DNA of 64,000 nucleotides from Mesorhizobium sp. Pch-S (GTDB lineage Bacteria > Pseudomonadota > Alphaproteobacteria > Rhizobiales > Rhizobiaceae): NCBI RefSeq assembly GCF_004136315.1, contig NZ_CP029562.1, positions 5,231,501 through 5,295,500 on the forward strand, in the 5' to 3' direction. Below are positions 1-8,174 of the stretch, in pieces (within the stretch, counting starts at the first letter, position 1; each line of letters opens with the position of its first letter). The notes beneath the pieces were generated by a model. The model was not told the DNA's origin. It searched no databases and was given only the letters and a program-made list of their open reading frames with translations. Made by a program: the position numbers and the translations under genes.

Positions 1-575
1 GAGATGCCCTTGGGGCCATCCTCGCCTGTGCGCACCATGGCGACATAGACGTCGGAATCGCCTGCACCCGAAATGAATTGCTTGGTGCCGTTGACGACAT
101 AGTCGGAACCATTGCCGCCGGAACGGCTCGCCCTGGTCTTCAAGGCCGCGGCATCGGACCCCGAGCCCGGCTCGGTCAGGCAATAGCTGGCCAGCCATTC
201 CATCGACGTCAGTTTCGGCAGGAAGCGCTGGCGCTGTTCGTCATTGCCGAAGCGGTCGATCATCGACGCCGCCATGTTATGGATCGAGATGAAGGAGGAG
301 AAGGCGGGGCAGGCCCGCGACAGCGCTTCGAAGATCAGCACGGCATCGAGCCGGCCGAGAGCCGAGCCGCCGACGTCGTCGCGAACATAAATGCCGCCGA
401 GGCCGAGCGGTCCGGTTTCGCGGATTACGTCGGCCGGAAAATGCTTGGCCCGATCCCATTCGAGCGCGTTCGGGGCGACACGCTCGTCGGCAAAGGCTTC
501 CGCCATGGTCTGAATGGCGCGCTGGTCTTCGTTGAGTTCGAACTGACCGCTGGCCGCCGTCGTGACGGTATCCAT
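1..575 (-). CDS. Acyl-CoA dehydrogenase, N-terminal part (runs off the window)
   Basis: About 191 N-terminal residues of an FAD-dependent acyl-CoA dehydrogenase are present; the rest lies beyond the left edge. The translation has the all-alpha N-terminal domain (MAEAFADERVAP), then SRACPAFSSFISIHN and the flavin-proximal CLTEPGSGSDAA followed by NGTKQFISGAG, as in short-chain and isobutyryl-CoA dehydrogenases. The ATG at 573-575 is preceded by GGAGGA at good spacing, which fixes the start. By similarity it oxidises a branched short-chain acyl-CoA, such as isobutyryl-CoA in valine breakdown, passing electrons to ETF. The substrate is inference. It is divergent from the DddQ-like cupin across a 145-base gap. 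Confidence 0.9.
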   Translation of the reverse strand, partial: MDTVTTAASGQFELNEDQRAIQTMAEAFADERVAPNALEWDRAKHFPADVIRETGPLGLGGIYVRDDVGGSALGRLDAVLIFEALSRACPAFSSFISIHNMAASMIDRFGNDEQRQRFLPKLTSMEWLASYCLTEPGSGSDAAALKTRASRSGGNGSDYVVNGTKQFISGAGDSDVYVAMVRTGEDGPKGI

Positions 576-720
576 GGCGTCCTCCCGGATATGTCGTTTT
601 TGGCTATGCGTGGACTGCAATCTAGACCAATGATGCGCCCGCGCAACCCGACCTTAGGGATCAATCCAGCGAAGAGGCGAGGCAAAGCGGCTGTGCATAT
701 ATACGAGAGCGGAGCGTGTG

Positions 721-1323
721 GTGACGACGAATTTTGAAGAGCTGCTGCAGGCGTTCCACGCCTTTCTGCAGCTTGAAGATGCTTCCATTGCGCACGACGC
801 GGCAACTACCATCGACTGGTCGATGCCCTTGCGCCCGCTCGAACCGAAGACGGTGCCGTGCATCGGCCATCTCGATCGCATCCGCGAAATCGCGCCGGAT
901 ATGGCTCAGCCGCTGGTGCGCCTGCTGGCAGACAACCGACAGCTGCTCCGCTGGGGCCAGACCTACACAAGAGAGGATTTCGGCCCCGATTTTCTCGACA
1001 ACTACGGTTGGCTGGAGGTCTTCGGCACGCGCGGTCATTTTGCCAATGACAATGCAGCCGGCGGTTTCCTGATCCTTGGGCCAGAGCTCGTCTATCCGGA
1101 CCATCATCATGAGGCCGAGGAGATCTATATCCCATTGACCGGCGGCACCGGCTGGCGCAAAGGCGAGGGAGACTTCCTGGTGCGCGGTGCCGGCGAGATC
1201 ATCCATCATCCTTCCGACATCAATCACGCCATGAAAACCGGAGTCGAGCCGCTTCTTGCGCTCTATCTCTGGCGCGGCGGTCCATTGGCCGCGAAGTCGA
1301 CCATTACCGGCGGAGTGGCGTGA
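721..1323 (+). CDS. DddQ-like cupin, DMSP lyase family
   Basis: A 200-residue protein with a single C-terminal cupin barrel of the dimethylsulfoniopropionate lyase family. Seen in the sequence: Tyr125, then His128-x-His130-x3-Glu134-x-Tyr136 in the string YPDHHHEAEEIY, and a second-motif His169 in SDINHAM. This spacing matches the metal ligands and catalytic Tyr of DddQ as I recall them (Y120, H123, H125, E129, Y131, H163). DddQ splits DMSP to dimethyl sulfide and acrylate; whether this one does so is not shown, since many family members in soil rhizobia are untested. Two GTG codons lie in tandem at 718 and 721; the second has better spacing from GGAG at 711. The stop is 2 bases before the cobQ ATG, so the two genes are probably co-transcribed. 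Confidence 0.75.
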   Translation: MTTNFEELLQAFHAFLQLEDASIAHDAATTIDWSMPLRPLEPKTVPCIGHLDRIREIAPDMAQPLVRLLADNRQLLRWGQTYTREDFGPDFLDNYGWLEVFGTRGHFANDNAAGGFLILGPELVYPDHHHEAEEIYIPLTGGTGWRKGEGDFLVRGAGEIIHHPSDINHAMKTGVEPLLALYLWRGGPLAAKSTITGGVA

Positions 1324-1325
1324 TC

Positions 1326-2795
1326 ATGGCGCGCGCGATCATGCTTCAGGGCACGGGCTCGGATGTCGGCAAGACGGTGCTGGTCGCCGGGCTCTGCCGC
1401 GCGGCGCAGAAGCGTGGGCTGAAGGTGCGTCCCTTCAAACCGCAGAACATGTCGAACAATGCGGCGGTGGCCGAGATCCCAGGTGAAGCCAGCGGCGGCG
1501 AAATCGGACGAGGACAGTGGCTGCAGGCTCTGGCTTGCGGCGCTGCACCCACCGTGCACATGAACCCTGTGCTGCTGAAACCGCAGACCGACATCGGTTC
1601 GCAGGTGATCGTTCAGGGCAGGATGTTCGGGGAGGCGCGCGCGAGGGACTACCAGACGATGAAGGGCCGCCTGCTGGAGGCGGTGCTCGACTCCTGGGAG
1701 AAGGTGAACGAGGACGCCGATCTCGTCATAGTGGAAGGCGCCGGTTCGCCTGCGGAAATCAACCTGAGGCCCCGTGACATCGCCAATATGGGTTTCGCCA
1801 CACGCGCCAATGTGCCGGTGGTGCTCGTCGGCGACATCGACAGGGGCGGGGTGATCGCCTCGGTGGCGGGCACACATCTGATCCTGCCGGAGGAAGACAG
1901 GCGCATGATCGCCGGCTACCTCATCAACAAATTTCGCGGCGATGTCACGCTGTTCGATGATGGTATCAAGGCTATCGAAGGCTTCACGGGTTGGCGTTGC
2001 TTCGGCGTAGTGCCCTGGCTGAAGGCGGCGTCGCGATTGCCGTCTGAAGATTCGGTGGTGCTCGAACGGCTGGCGGCAGGCGAGAAGCGCGCACTGAAGG
2101 TCGCCGTGCCGATGTTGTCGCGCATTGCCAATTTTGACGACCTTGACCCGTTGAAGGCCGAACCGCAGGTCGAAGTGGTGTTCGTGCCACCTGGAAAGCC
2201 GCTGCCGGTCGATGCCGGGCTCGTCGTCATCCCCGGTTCAAAGTCGACCATCGGCGATCTCCTGCATCTGCGCGAACAAGGCTGGCATCGCGACCTTGCC
2301 GCGCATATCAGGCGCGGCGGTCATGTTGTGGGTATCTGCGGAGGGTTCCAGATGCTCGGTCGTGTCGTTCGCGATCCGCAAGGTATCGAGGGCAGCGTGC
2401 ACGAAACCGAGGGGTTGGGCCTGCTCGATGTCGAGACCGTGATGGAGCCGGAAAAGACCGTGCGCACCAGCAATGCGCGTTCTGCGGTGTTCGACCTGCC
2501 GCTGGAAGGCTATGAAATCCATCTCGGTCGCACCACCGGGCCGGATTGCCGGCGCCCGGCAACGATCATCAACAACGCCCCGGACGGCGCCGTTTCCGCC
2601 GATGGCAAGGTGTTAGGCACCTATCTGCACGGGCTGTTCGGCGCGGATGCCTTCCGCGCTCGCTTTCTGGAAAGCCTCGGGATCGCCGGTGGCGGCATCG
2701 ACTACAGGGCAAATGTCGAAGCGGCACTGGACGACATCGCAGCTGCGCTGGAGACACATCTCGACTGCGATGCGCTGTTCTCCCTGGCGCGGTAG
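1326..2795 (+). CDS. cobQ: Cobyric acid synthase CobQ
   Basis: A 489-residue glutamine-dependent amidotransferase that amidates the b, d, e and g carboxylates of adenosylcobyrinic acid diamide in cobalamin synthesis. The N-terminal dethiobiotin-synthetase-like ATPase domain opens with the P-loop LQGTGSDVGKTV, followed by RPFKPQNMSNN. The C-terminal class I-type glutaminase domain has the nucleophile Cys338 in GICGGFQMLG and the catalytic His region GYEIHLGRT. Length is typical. ATG 1326 gives the family's MARAIMLQG start; an in-frame GTG at 1320 overlaps the upstream stop. No other cob gene or cobalamin riboswitch was seen nearby, so this gene stands apart from the rest of the pathway. Confidence 0.96.
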   Translation: MARAIMLQGTGSDVGKTVLVAGLCRAAQKRGLKVRPFKPQNMSNNAAVAEIPGEASGGEIGRGQWLQALACGAAPTVHMNPVLLKPQTDIGSQVIVQGRMFGEARARDYQTMKGRLLEAVLDSWEKVNEDADLVIVEGAGSPAEINLRPRDIANMGFATRANVPVVLVGDIDRGGVIASVAGTHLILPEEDRRMIAGYLINKFRGDVTLFDDGIKAIEGFTGWRCFGVVPWLKAASRLPSEDSVVLERLAAGEKRALKVAVPMLSRIANFDDLDPLKAEPQVEVVFVPPGKPLPVDAGLVVIPGSKSTIGDLLHLREQGWHRDLAAHIRRGGHVVGICGGFQMLGRVVRDPQGIEGSVHETEGLGLLDVETVMEPEKTVRTSNARSAVFDLPLEGYEIHLGRTTGPDCRRPATIINNAPDGAVSADGKVLGTYLHGLFGADAFRARFLESLGIAGGGIDYRANVEAALDDIAAALETHLDCDALFSLAR

Positions 2796-2822
2796 AGCCC
2801 CTCGAGTTGAAGGCGGCATGGC

Positions 2823-2863
2823 GGATTTCGCGCCGGGCAAGTGAGTTACCCGGCGCGAAATCC
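2823..2863. terminator. 15-bp perfect hairpin between convergent cobQ and VOC genes
   Basis: GGATTTCGCGCCGGG at 2823-2837 pairs perfectly with 2849-2863 around an 11-base loop. It lies 28 bases past the cobQ stop and 40 bases beyond the 3' end of the convergent VOC gene. There is no T-run, so it may be an mRNA 3'-end stabiliser, a weak bidirectional terminator or a REP-like element. Confidence 0.55.
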
Positions 2864-2902
2864 GGGCGCGCCACGCCCTTTCAGGGAACAGATGCCGACG
2901 TA

Positions 2903-3316
2903 TCAGTTCGGCTTGTCGTTGCTTTTTGGCCAGTAGGTGCCGAGCGACCAGACATTGCCCTCCGGATCGCGGCAGATGAATTCGCGGCTGCCATAGCCGC
3001 GATCCGTCAGGCCTTCCAGGATCTCGGCGCCTGCTGCTTCGGCGCGCAGGAAAGCGGCGTCTGCGTCATCGACGGCTATGTAGATGGAACGCCCGTTGGG
3101 GCCAGGTTCGCCGACGATCTCGCCGAAGCGATCGCAGCGCGAGGAACCGAGCATGATCATGGCCGAACCGAGCGCGAGTTCGGCATGCTGGATGATCTCG
3201 CCTTCGCCATAGCGGGCATGGACAGTGAAACCAAAGGCCTTGTCCAGCCAGTCGATCATGGCGGGCGCGTCGCGAAAGCGCATGACGGGGTAGAGGCGAG
3301 GCGGTTCGACGAACAT
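2903..3316 (-). CDS. VOC (glyoxalase/bleomycin-resistance fold) family protein
   Basis: A 137-residue protein with the paired beta-alpha-beta-beta-beta modules of the vicinal oxygen chelate superfamily. Seen: the N-terminal LYPVMRFRDAPAMIDWLDKAFGF, typical of PhnB-like VOC proteins, and a C-terminal block FICRDPEGNVWSLGTYWP. The substrate cannot be told from sequence; members include glyoxalases, fosfomycin and bleomycin resistance proteins and dioxygenases. It follows an AraC-family regulator on the same strand after about 106 bases, a pairing suggesting the regulator acts with it. Confidence 0.85.
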   Translation of the reverse strand: MFVEPPRLYPVMRFRDAPAMIDWLDKAFGFTVHARYGEGEIIQHAELALGSAMIMLGSSRCDRFGEIVGEPGPNGRSIYIAVDDADAAFLRAEAAGAEILEGLTDRGYGSREFICRDPEGNVWSLGTYWPKSNDKPN

Positions 3317-3422
3317 TGCATTCTCCTGTCAGGTTGGTCGATGAGCCATCCTGGCAAGGACGCAACGGAGCGTCTTGAACAAATGTTACCTGGCTTGAGG
3401 TCGGGCCTCGGTGAGCTGTGGA

Positions 3423-4244
3423 TCAGGCCGAAAGCGTGCTCGGAGTCGTGCCTGCGAAGTCGCGGAATTCGCGTGCCAGATGCGCCTGGTCTGCATAACC
3501 GCAGTCAGCGGCTATGCCTGCCCAGTTGCCGTCGCCCCGGCGCGACAGTTCGAGGGCACGGTTGAAACGCACCATGCGCGCCAGTGTCTTGGGCGTCATG
3601 CCAGTGGCGTCGCGGAAGCGGTCAGCGAGGTGCTTGCGGCTCCAGTCAAGCTCACTGGCGATCGCGCCGATGCGGGCCTGACCGCCGTTTTCCAGGACCT
3701 GCTCCACCGCCCACGCGACTTGCGGCCCCTGTATCGGTGCGGCAGCCAATCTGCGGATGATGAAGGCTTCAACCAGGTCGAAGCGACGGCCCCAGTCGGG
3801 TTCGTTGCCGAGCATTTCGCGCAACGCATGACCGTCCGGCCCCAGGACGTCGTCCAACGGCACCATGCGGTCTGTCAGCTCACTGAGCGGCATCCGAAAG
3901 AAAGAACGCGCGCCAGCAAGCGTGAAATTCACCTGCAGGCAGCAACAGTGGCCGAACGAATCGATCAGTACAGGCCCGGCATAAAGGCCGGCGGCGAAAC
4001 TGTCGTAACGGTCGTGTTCGTCCGGTGTGCGGCCGAGCGCGATCGCAAAAGGCGCTTCGAAATTGATGACCAGCGGCACTGCAAGCGGGGCATACTCGAC
4101 TTGACGATAGTGTCCGCCGGCCGTTTCACGATAGCCGCAGATATCGGTGACGACAGACTGTAGCGCTGGTGCCGGAGACCGGCGCAGCACGACAAACTTC
4201 TGCGGAAACGCTTCTTCGTCCGTGGACCTGGTTTCGGCAGCCAT
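3423..4244 (-). CDS. AraC-family transcriptional regulator
   Basis: A 273-residue regulator. The N-terminal half is a cupin-like effector domain of the type placed before AraC DNA-binding domains. The last ~100 residues hold two helix-turn-helix units: IGAIASELDWSRKHLADRFRDATG, then WAGIAADCGYADQAHLAREFRDFAGTTPS, which is the AraC signature. A CCC tripeptide lies in the sensor domain (DSFGHCCCLQV), unusual but of unknown meaning. ATG 4244 is preferred over ATG 4250 because GGAG directly abuts the latter. Its likely target is the VOC gene downstream or its own promoter (inference). Confidence 0.88.
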   Translation of the reverse strand: MAAETRSTDEEAFPQKFVVLRRSPAPALQSVVTDICGYRETAGGHYRQVEYAPLAVPLVINFEAPFAIALGRTPDEHDRYDSFAAGLYAGPVLIDSFGHCCCLQVNFTLAGARSFFRMPLSELTDRMVPLDDVLGPDGHALREMLGNEPDWGRRFDLVEAFIIRRLAAAPIQGPQVAWAVEQVLENGGQARIGAIASELDWSRKHLADRFRDATGMTPKTLARMVRFNRALELSRRGDGNWAGIAADCGYADQAHLAREFRDFAGTTPSTLSA

Positions 4245-4313
4245 CGCCATCTCCTGAGCACAGAAGCATAGCGGTTGCCCGCCGAAACCGAAAGAACCGC
4301 TCGTCTGCTCCTG

Positions 4314-4484
4314 TCAGGCGCCGCGCAGCAGGCAGGCAACCGCCAGGATCACGTAGGCGAGTGTCATGACCCAGAAGGCCGAGATCGCGCCAAGGCTGAA
4401 CACGCCAAGCCCCATCAAAAGAGCGATGACGGCGATGACGACGGTGATGATGAAGACGATTTGGGTAGGTGCGCTGAGATTCAT
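4314..4484 (-). CDS. Small two-helix membrane protein, unknown function
   Basis: A 56-residue protein, almost all hydrophobic, with two predicted transmembrane segments (IVFIITVVIAVIALLMGLGVF, then AFWVMTLAYVILAVACLL) joined by a short SLGAIS linker. ATG 4482-4484 is preceded by a strong ribosome binding site, GGAGAGGG, which supports real translation. A longer reading to 4547 lacks such a site. I do not recognise a function. It lies between the AraC regulator and the TauE exporter on the same strand. Confidence 0.7.
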   Translation of the reverse strand: MNLSAPTQIVFIITVVIAVIALLMGLGVFSLGAISAFWVMTLAYVILAVACLLRGA

Positions 4485-4536
4485 GTCTGGACCCTCTCCA
4501 CATGATTCGTGCAGCGCAATTCTATCAGCGGTTGCG

Positions 4537-5322
4537 TCAGATCCCAATCAGGACGCGCAACGGGTTGGCCGGGTCGACCAGGAGCTTCGCGGCAAGTGCA
4601 ACACAGGTCAGCACCAGCAACGGCTTGATCAACCTGGAGCCGACGCGGACCGCAAGGCTTGCTCCGAGCCTTGCTCCCAGGAACTGGGCGATGCCCATCA
4701 CGATGCCAACCTTCCAGACGATCACGCCAACCGTGGCGAAAACTGCAAAGGCGCCGATGTTGGAGGCGAAGTTGAGCAGCTTGGTGTGGGCAGTGGCTTT
4801 CAGCACGCCGTAGCCGGCGAGTGCCACAAAGGCCATCATGAAGAAGGAACCAGCACCCGGACCAAACAGTCCGTCATAGAAGCCGATCGCCGGGATGACG
4901 GTGAATCCGAGCAGGAAAGGCGACAACCGTTCGGTCCGGTCGACATCGTTCATGTTCGGCTTGAGCGCGAAATAGAGCGCTATGGCTATCAGGATGAGGG
5001 GTAGGGCGGCGCGCAGGATATCGCCCGGCACGACGGTTGCAGCGAGCGCGCCGAGTACACTGCCTGCCAGGGACATCAGCGCCGAGGGCCATTGCTTCAG
5101 CGGGTCGACCTGGCCCTTTGCTGCATAAGCCAGTGTTGCAGAGCCCGAACCGAATAGTCCCTGCAGCTTGTTGGTGCCGAGCGCCTCGATCGGCGAGAAG
5201 CCGGCCAGAAGCAGCGCCGGAATCGTGATCAACCCGCCACCACCAGCGATGGAATCGATGATGCCGGCCACGAAAGCGGCGAGGCCGAGCATGGCTATGG
5301 TTTGAATGGAGAGGTCGATCAT
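4537..5322 (-). CDS. TauE/SafE-family sulfite/anion exporter
   Basis: A 261-residue integral membrane protein with about eight transmembrane helices. The family's first-repeat motif is clear: IDSIAGGGGLITIPALLLAG, followed by GTNKLQ. The second repeat has YDGLFGPGAGSFFM and the LNFASNIGAF block. Members move sulfite, sulfoacetate or other organic anions out of the cell; the substrate here is unproven. ATG 5320-5322 (MIDLSIQ) is chosen; a TTG ten codons upstream is possible. A SoeABC-like sulfite-oxidising enzyme lies about 12 kb away, but no linkage is implied by position. Confidence 0.92.
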   Translation of the reverse strand: MIDLSIQTIAMLGLAAFVAGIIDSIAGGGGLITIPALLLAGFSPIEALGTNKLQGLFGSGSATLAYAAKGQVDPLKQWPSALMSLAGSVLGALAATVVPGDILRAALPLILIAIALYFALKPNMNDVDRTERLSPFLLGFTVIPAIGFYDGLFGPGAGSFFMMAFVALAGYGVLKATAHTKLLNFASNIGAFAVFATVGVIVWKVGIVMGIAQFLGARLGASLAVRVGSRLIKPLLVLTCVALAAKLLVDPANPLRVLIGI

Positions 5323-5409
5323 CGGCGGGAAGGCGCCATGCAAAGGGAACAATCAGGCGGACTGCGGCGTTCGATCATAGCAGGCCCGTTTGCGCAAGGG
5401 CCAAACCAC

Positions 5410-5555
5410 GCTGGAGCGCCGCGCGTCCTTTTGGACGCGCAAAGGTCGCTCTAGCCCTTTGATTTGGCGCATGACGGGTGGCCTACGCCACCCCGGGTGG
5501 CGCAGGCCGCGCCCCTTTCCGAAAATCGATTCCGATTTTCGGGGTCATGCGCTAG
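5410..5555. repeat. Composite palindromic intergenic repeat
   Basis: This stretch contains perfect short hairpins: GCGCGTCC-TTTT-GGACGCGC at 5421-5440 and CCGAAAATCG-ATTC-CGATTTTCGG at 5519-5542, plus a GGTGGC/GCCACC pair near 5476. I recognise both hairpins as recurrent Mesorhizobium intergenic sequence (from memory). It fills most of the gap between the exporter and the TerB-like gene and ends about 28 bases before the latter's start. Confidence 0.7.
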
Positions 5556-5583
5556 GAATGAACATCGATTCGGGAGGACCGCG

Positions 5584-6009
5584 ATGGCGACTGCGCTGCT
5601 GGACAGGATTCGTTCGATCTTCGAAGGTGACCCTGGCGTGCGCAAGGTCGCGGACGATCCCGTGCTCTCGGCCGAACTCCTGATGCTGTTTCGCATGATC
5701 CTCGCCGATGGCTCGGTCTCGGAAAGCGAAATGGAAGCATTCCGGCGCATCTGTTCCGGTTCCTTCGGCATCCCGGAAGACAGTGTCGATGCGGTGATCG
5801 AATACCTCAACGAATATGGCTACGAGACCAATGGTTCGCAGGCAATCGCGATGTTCCGCGATCTTGATGTCGAACGTCGGCGCCTGCTCGCCCAACATAT
5901 GGCCGAAATCGCCAAGGCCGATCATCACCTTGCCGATAACGAGGTGAAGCTGCTGCGCCGCACGCTCGAACTGCTCGACATCAGTCCGGTCGACGTGGTG
6001 AAGTCGTAA
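5584..6009 (+). CDS. TerB-like tellurite-resistance-domain protein
   Basis: A 141-residue, all-helical cytosolic protein matching the TerB/DjlA N-terminal fold: LMLFRMILADGSVSESEMEAFRRI in the first half and HMAEIAKADHHLADNEVKLLRRT in the second. Each has the acidic AD-G/H-x-(S/A)-x-x-E loop typical of the metal-binding TerB repeat. Such stand-alone TerB proteins are widespread and mostly uncharacterised. GGGAGGA at 5572 gives a strong ribosome binding site for ATG 5584. The Nudix gene follows 30 bases downstream, suggesting an operon. Confidence 0.82.
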   Translation: MATALLDRIRSIFEGDPGVRKVADDPVLSAELLMLFRMILADGSVSESEMEAFRRICSGSFGIPEDSVDAVIEYLNEYGYETNGSQAIAMFRDLDVERRRLLAQHMAEIAKADHHLADNEVKLLRRTLELLDISPVDVVKS

Positions 6010-6039
6010 GGTCGGTCAAGGGGCGATGAGGGCTGCTGC

Positions 6040-6525
6040 TTGAGTTTTGCCGACAGCTATCTCGGACGGTTGCGGCAACTGGTCGGCAATCGCCTGGTTC
6101 TGGTGCCCGGCGCACGTATCGTCATCGAGCGCGACGACGGTCGTATCCTTCTGCACAAACGAACCGACTTCGACATCTGGGGATTGCCGGGCGGCAGTGC
6201 GGAAGAAGGCGAGAACATCGAAACGATCATCGTTCGCGAGGTCGCCGAGGAAACCGGGCTGACGGTCCAGGATGTGAAACCTTTCGCCTTCGCCAGCCAT
6301 CCTCGCTACGAAACCTTCGAGTTTCCGAACGGCGACCGGACCCAGTTCTTCGCGCTGATCTTCTACACACGCTCGTTCAGGGGTGAGGCAACTGTCATGG
6401 ATGACGAGAGCAGCGCCGTCGGCTGGTTCGCGCCTGAAGCCTTGCCTGACCTGCTGCCCAACATGGCACGCAGCATCGAGGCCTATGCCCGGTTCAAGAA
6501 AACCGGCGAGTTCCAGATGATCTAG
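6040..6525 (+). CDS. Nudix hydrolase
   Basis: A 161-residue protein that hydrolyses a nucleoside diphosphate linked to another moiety; the exact substrate is unknown. The Nudix box is perfect: Gly-x5-Glu-x7-Arg-Glu-Val-x-Glu-Glu-x-Gly, read in GSAEEGENIETIIVREVAEE. The core strands ARIVIERDDGRILLHKR and the WGLPGG lead-in are also present. The only in-frame start is TTG at 6040, preceded by a GATGAGGG ribosome binding site. Confidence 0.9.
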   Translation: MSFADSYLGRLRQLVGNRLVLVPGARIVIERDDGRILLHKRTDFDIWGLPGGSAEEGENIETIIVREVAEETGLTVQDVKPFAFASHPRYETFEFPNGDRTQFFALIFYTRSFRGEATVMDDESSAVGWFAPEALPDLLPNMARSIEAYARFKKTGEFQMI

Positions 6526-6548
6526 CCGGCATCTGTCGATGCAGCCGT

Positions 6549-8174
6549 TCAGCCTTGTTCCTGCATTTTTCTGGCGATTGCGCGATGCAGGTCGGGTGCC
6601 GCGGCGACCAGAGCCTGCGCCGCCTCCGATTGCGGGCGATCGAGGATATCCCTCGTCGCGCCGCGTTCGACGATCCGCCCCTCGTGCATGACCAGCACCT
6701 CGTCGGTGATCGCCCGAGCCACGGCAAGATCATGTGTGATGAAGAGGTAGGCGATACCCAGGCGACCATTCAGGTCGGCGAACAGGTCCAGAATCTGGGC
6801 TCTGATCGATACATCGAGGGCAGATACCGGCTCGTCGGCAACGATCAGTTTTGGCCGCGTGATGATGGCGCGGGCAATCGACAGGCGCTGCCGCTGGCCG
6901 CCCGAGAATTCGTGCGGATACTTGTCGAGATCGGTGGGCCCAAGACCCACTTCGTTCAACGCATGCGCCACCATCTCTCGACGTTCTGCGGGGGCCGGCT
7001 TCTTTTCCAGCAGGTGCAGCGGTTCGGCGACCAGTTTCTCGACCTTCTGGCGCGGATCGAAGGAGCCGTAGGGATCCTGGAACACGGCCTGCATGTCGCG
7101 CCGAGCCGGTTTCAATTCCGCTTCGTTGCGGTGGGAGATCGTCTCGCCGCGGAACCGGATTGCGCCGGCACTTGGATTGTCGAGCGCCAGGATCATGCGC
7201 GCCAGTGTGGATTTCCCGCAACCCGAGCGACCGACCAGCGCGACCGACTGCGCCGGTGCAATGTTGAGCGAGACATCGTCGACGGCGTGGACAGGAGCGC
7301 CACGGCCAAAGAAGGATGTGCGGCGACCTGGATAGAGACGCGAGACGTTCTCGACCGAGACGAGAGGCGCCGCCTTGTCGATACCGGGTCGGGCGGGGGA
7401 GCGTTTGGGCACATGCATCGAAGCCAGGGCCAACTGCCGCGTATAAGGGTGTACCTGTCCGGACAAGGTCCGAGCGGTCTCGCCGGCTTCCATGACCTCG
7501 CCATGGCGCATGATGGTGATGCGATCCGACATCTCGGTGACGACGGCGAGGTCGTGCGAGATGAGCAGCAGGCCCATGTTGTTCTCGCGCACGAGATCGC
7601 GCAGCAGGTCGAGGATCTGTGCCTGCAGCACGACATCGAGCGCCGTGGTCGGCTCGTCGGCGATGAGCAGCTTCGGCTTCAGCGCACAGGCTATGGCGAT
7701 GACGACACGCTGGCGCTGGCCGCCAGAGAGTTCATGCGGATAGCGTGTCAACGGGAAGCTGCTTTCCGGCAGCCCGACCCTGTCGAGGATTTTACGGGCG
7801 CGGTCTTCGGCCTCGGCGCGACCTGCCCTGGTGTGCCAGCGGATGCCCTCCGCGACCTGCTCGCCGATGGTCTTGACCGGGTTGAGCGCGGTCATCGGCT
7901 CCTGGAACACCATGCCGATGTCATCGCCGCGCAAGGCGCACATCTGGTCCTCGGTCGCGGCGAGGATGTCGATCCCATCGAAGCGCACGTTGCCGGTCGC
8001 CTTGGCCGTGAAAGGCAAAAGCTGCATCACGGTCATTGCCGTCATTGATTTGCCGGAGCCGGATTCTCCGACCAGGCCGACGACCTCCCCGGGCGCAACG
8101 GCGAGGTCGACATCGTTCAGGATCGGCCTGTTGCCGATGGCGAGCGAAAGCTTCTCGATCTCGAGCAGGCTCAT
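6549..8174 (-). CDS. Dipeptide/oligopeptide ABC transporter, fused double ATP-binding protein
   Basis: A 541-residue protein made of two ABC ATPase domains, equivalent to DppD and DppF fused. The first has Walker A GESGSGKS, signature LSGGQRQR and Walker B LLIADEPTTALD. The second has GRSGCGKST, FSGGQRQR and LIVADEPVSALD. Each is followed by the oligopeptide-type C-terminal extension (VHPYTRQL in the first). It powers import through the DppB and DppC permeases encoded just upstream in the same operon. ATG 8174 overlaps the dppC stop as ATGA, so translation is coupled. Confidence 0.94.
   Translation of the reverse strand: MSLLEIEKLSLAIGNRPILNDVDLAVAPGEVVGLVGESGSGKSMTAMTVMQLLPFTAKATGNVRFDGIDILAATEDQMCALRGDDIGMVFQEPMTALNPVKTIGEQVAEGIRWHTRAGRAEAEDRARKILDRVGLPESSFPLTRYPHELSGGQRQRVVIAIACALKPKLLIADEPTTALDVVLQAQILDLLRDLVRENNMGLLLISHDLAVVTEMSDRITIMRHGEVMEAGETARTLSGQVHPYTRQLALASMHVPKRSPARPGIDKAAPLVSVENVSRLYPGRRTSFFGRGAPVHAVDDVSLNIAPAQSVALVGRSGCGKSTLARMILALDNPSAGAIRFRGETISHRNEAELKPARRDMQAVFQDPYGSFDPRQKVEKLVAEPLHLLEKKPAPAERREMVAHALNEVGLGPTDLDKYPHEFSGGQRQRLSIARAIITRPKLIVADEPVSALDVSIRAQILDLFADLNGRLGIAYLFITHDLAVARAITDEVLVMHEGRIVERGATRDILDRPQSEAAQALVAAAPDLHRAIARKMQEQG

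Noticed and set aside
1200..1326. Cobalamin riboswitch upstream of cobQ
   Set aside because: The gene is only 2 bases from the upstream coding region and no B12-box-like conserved sequence is present.
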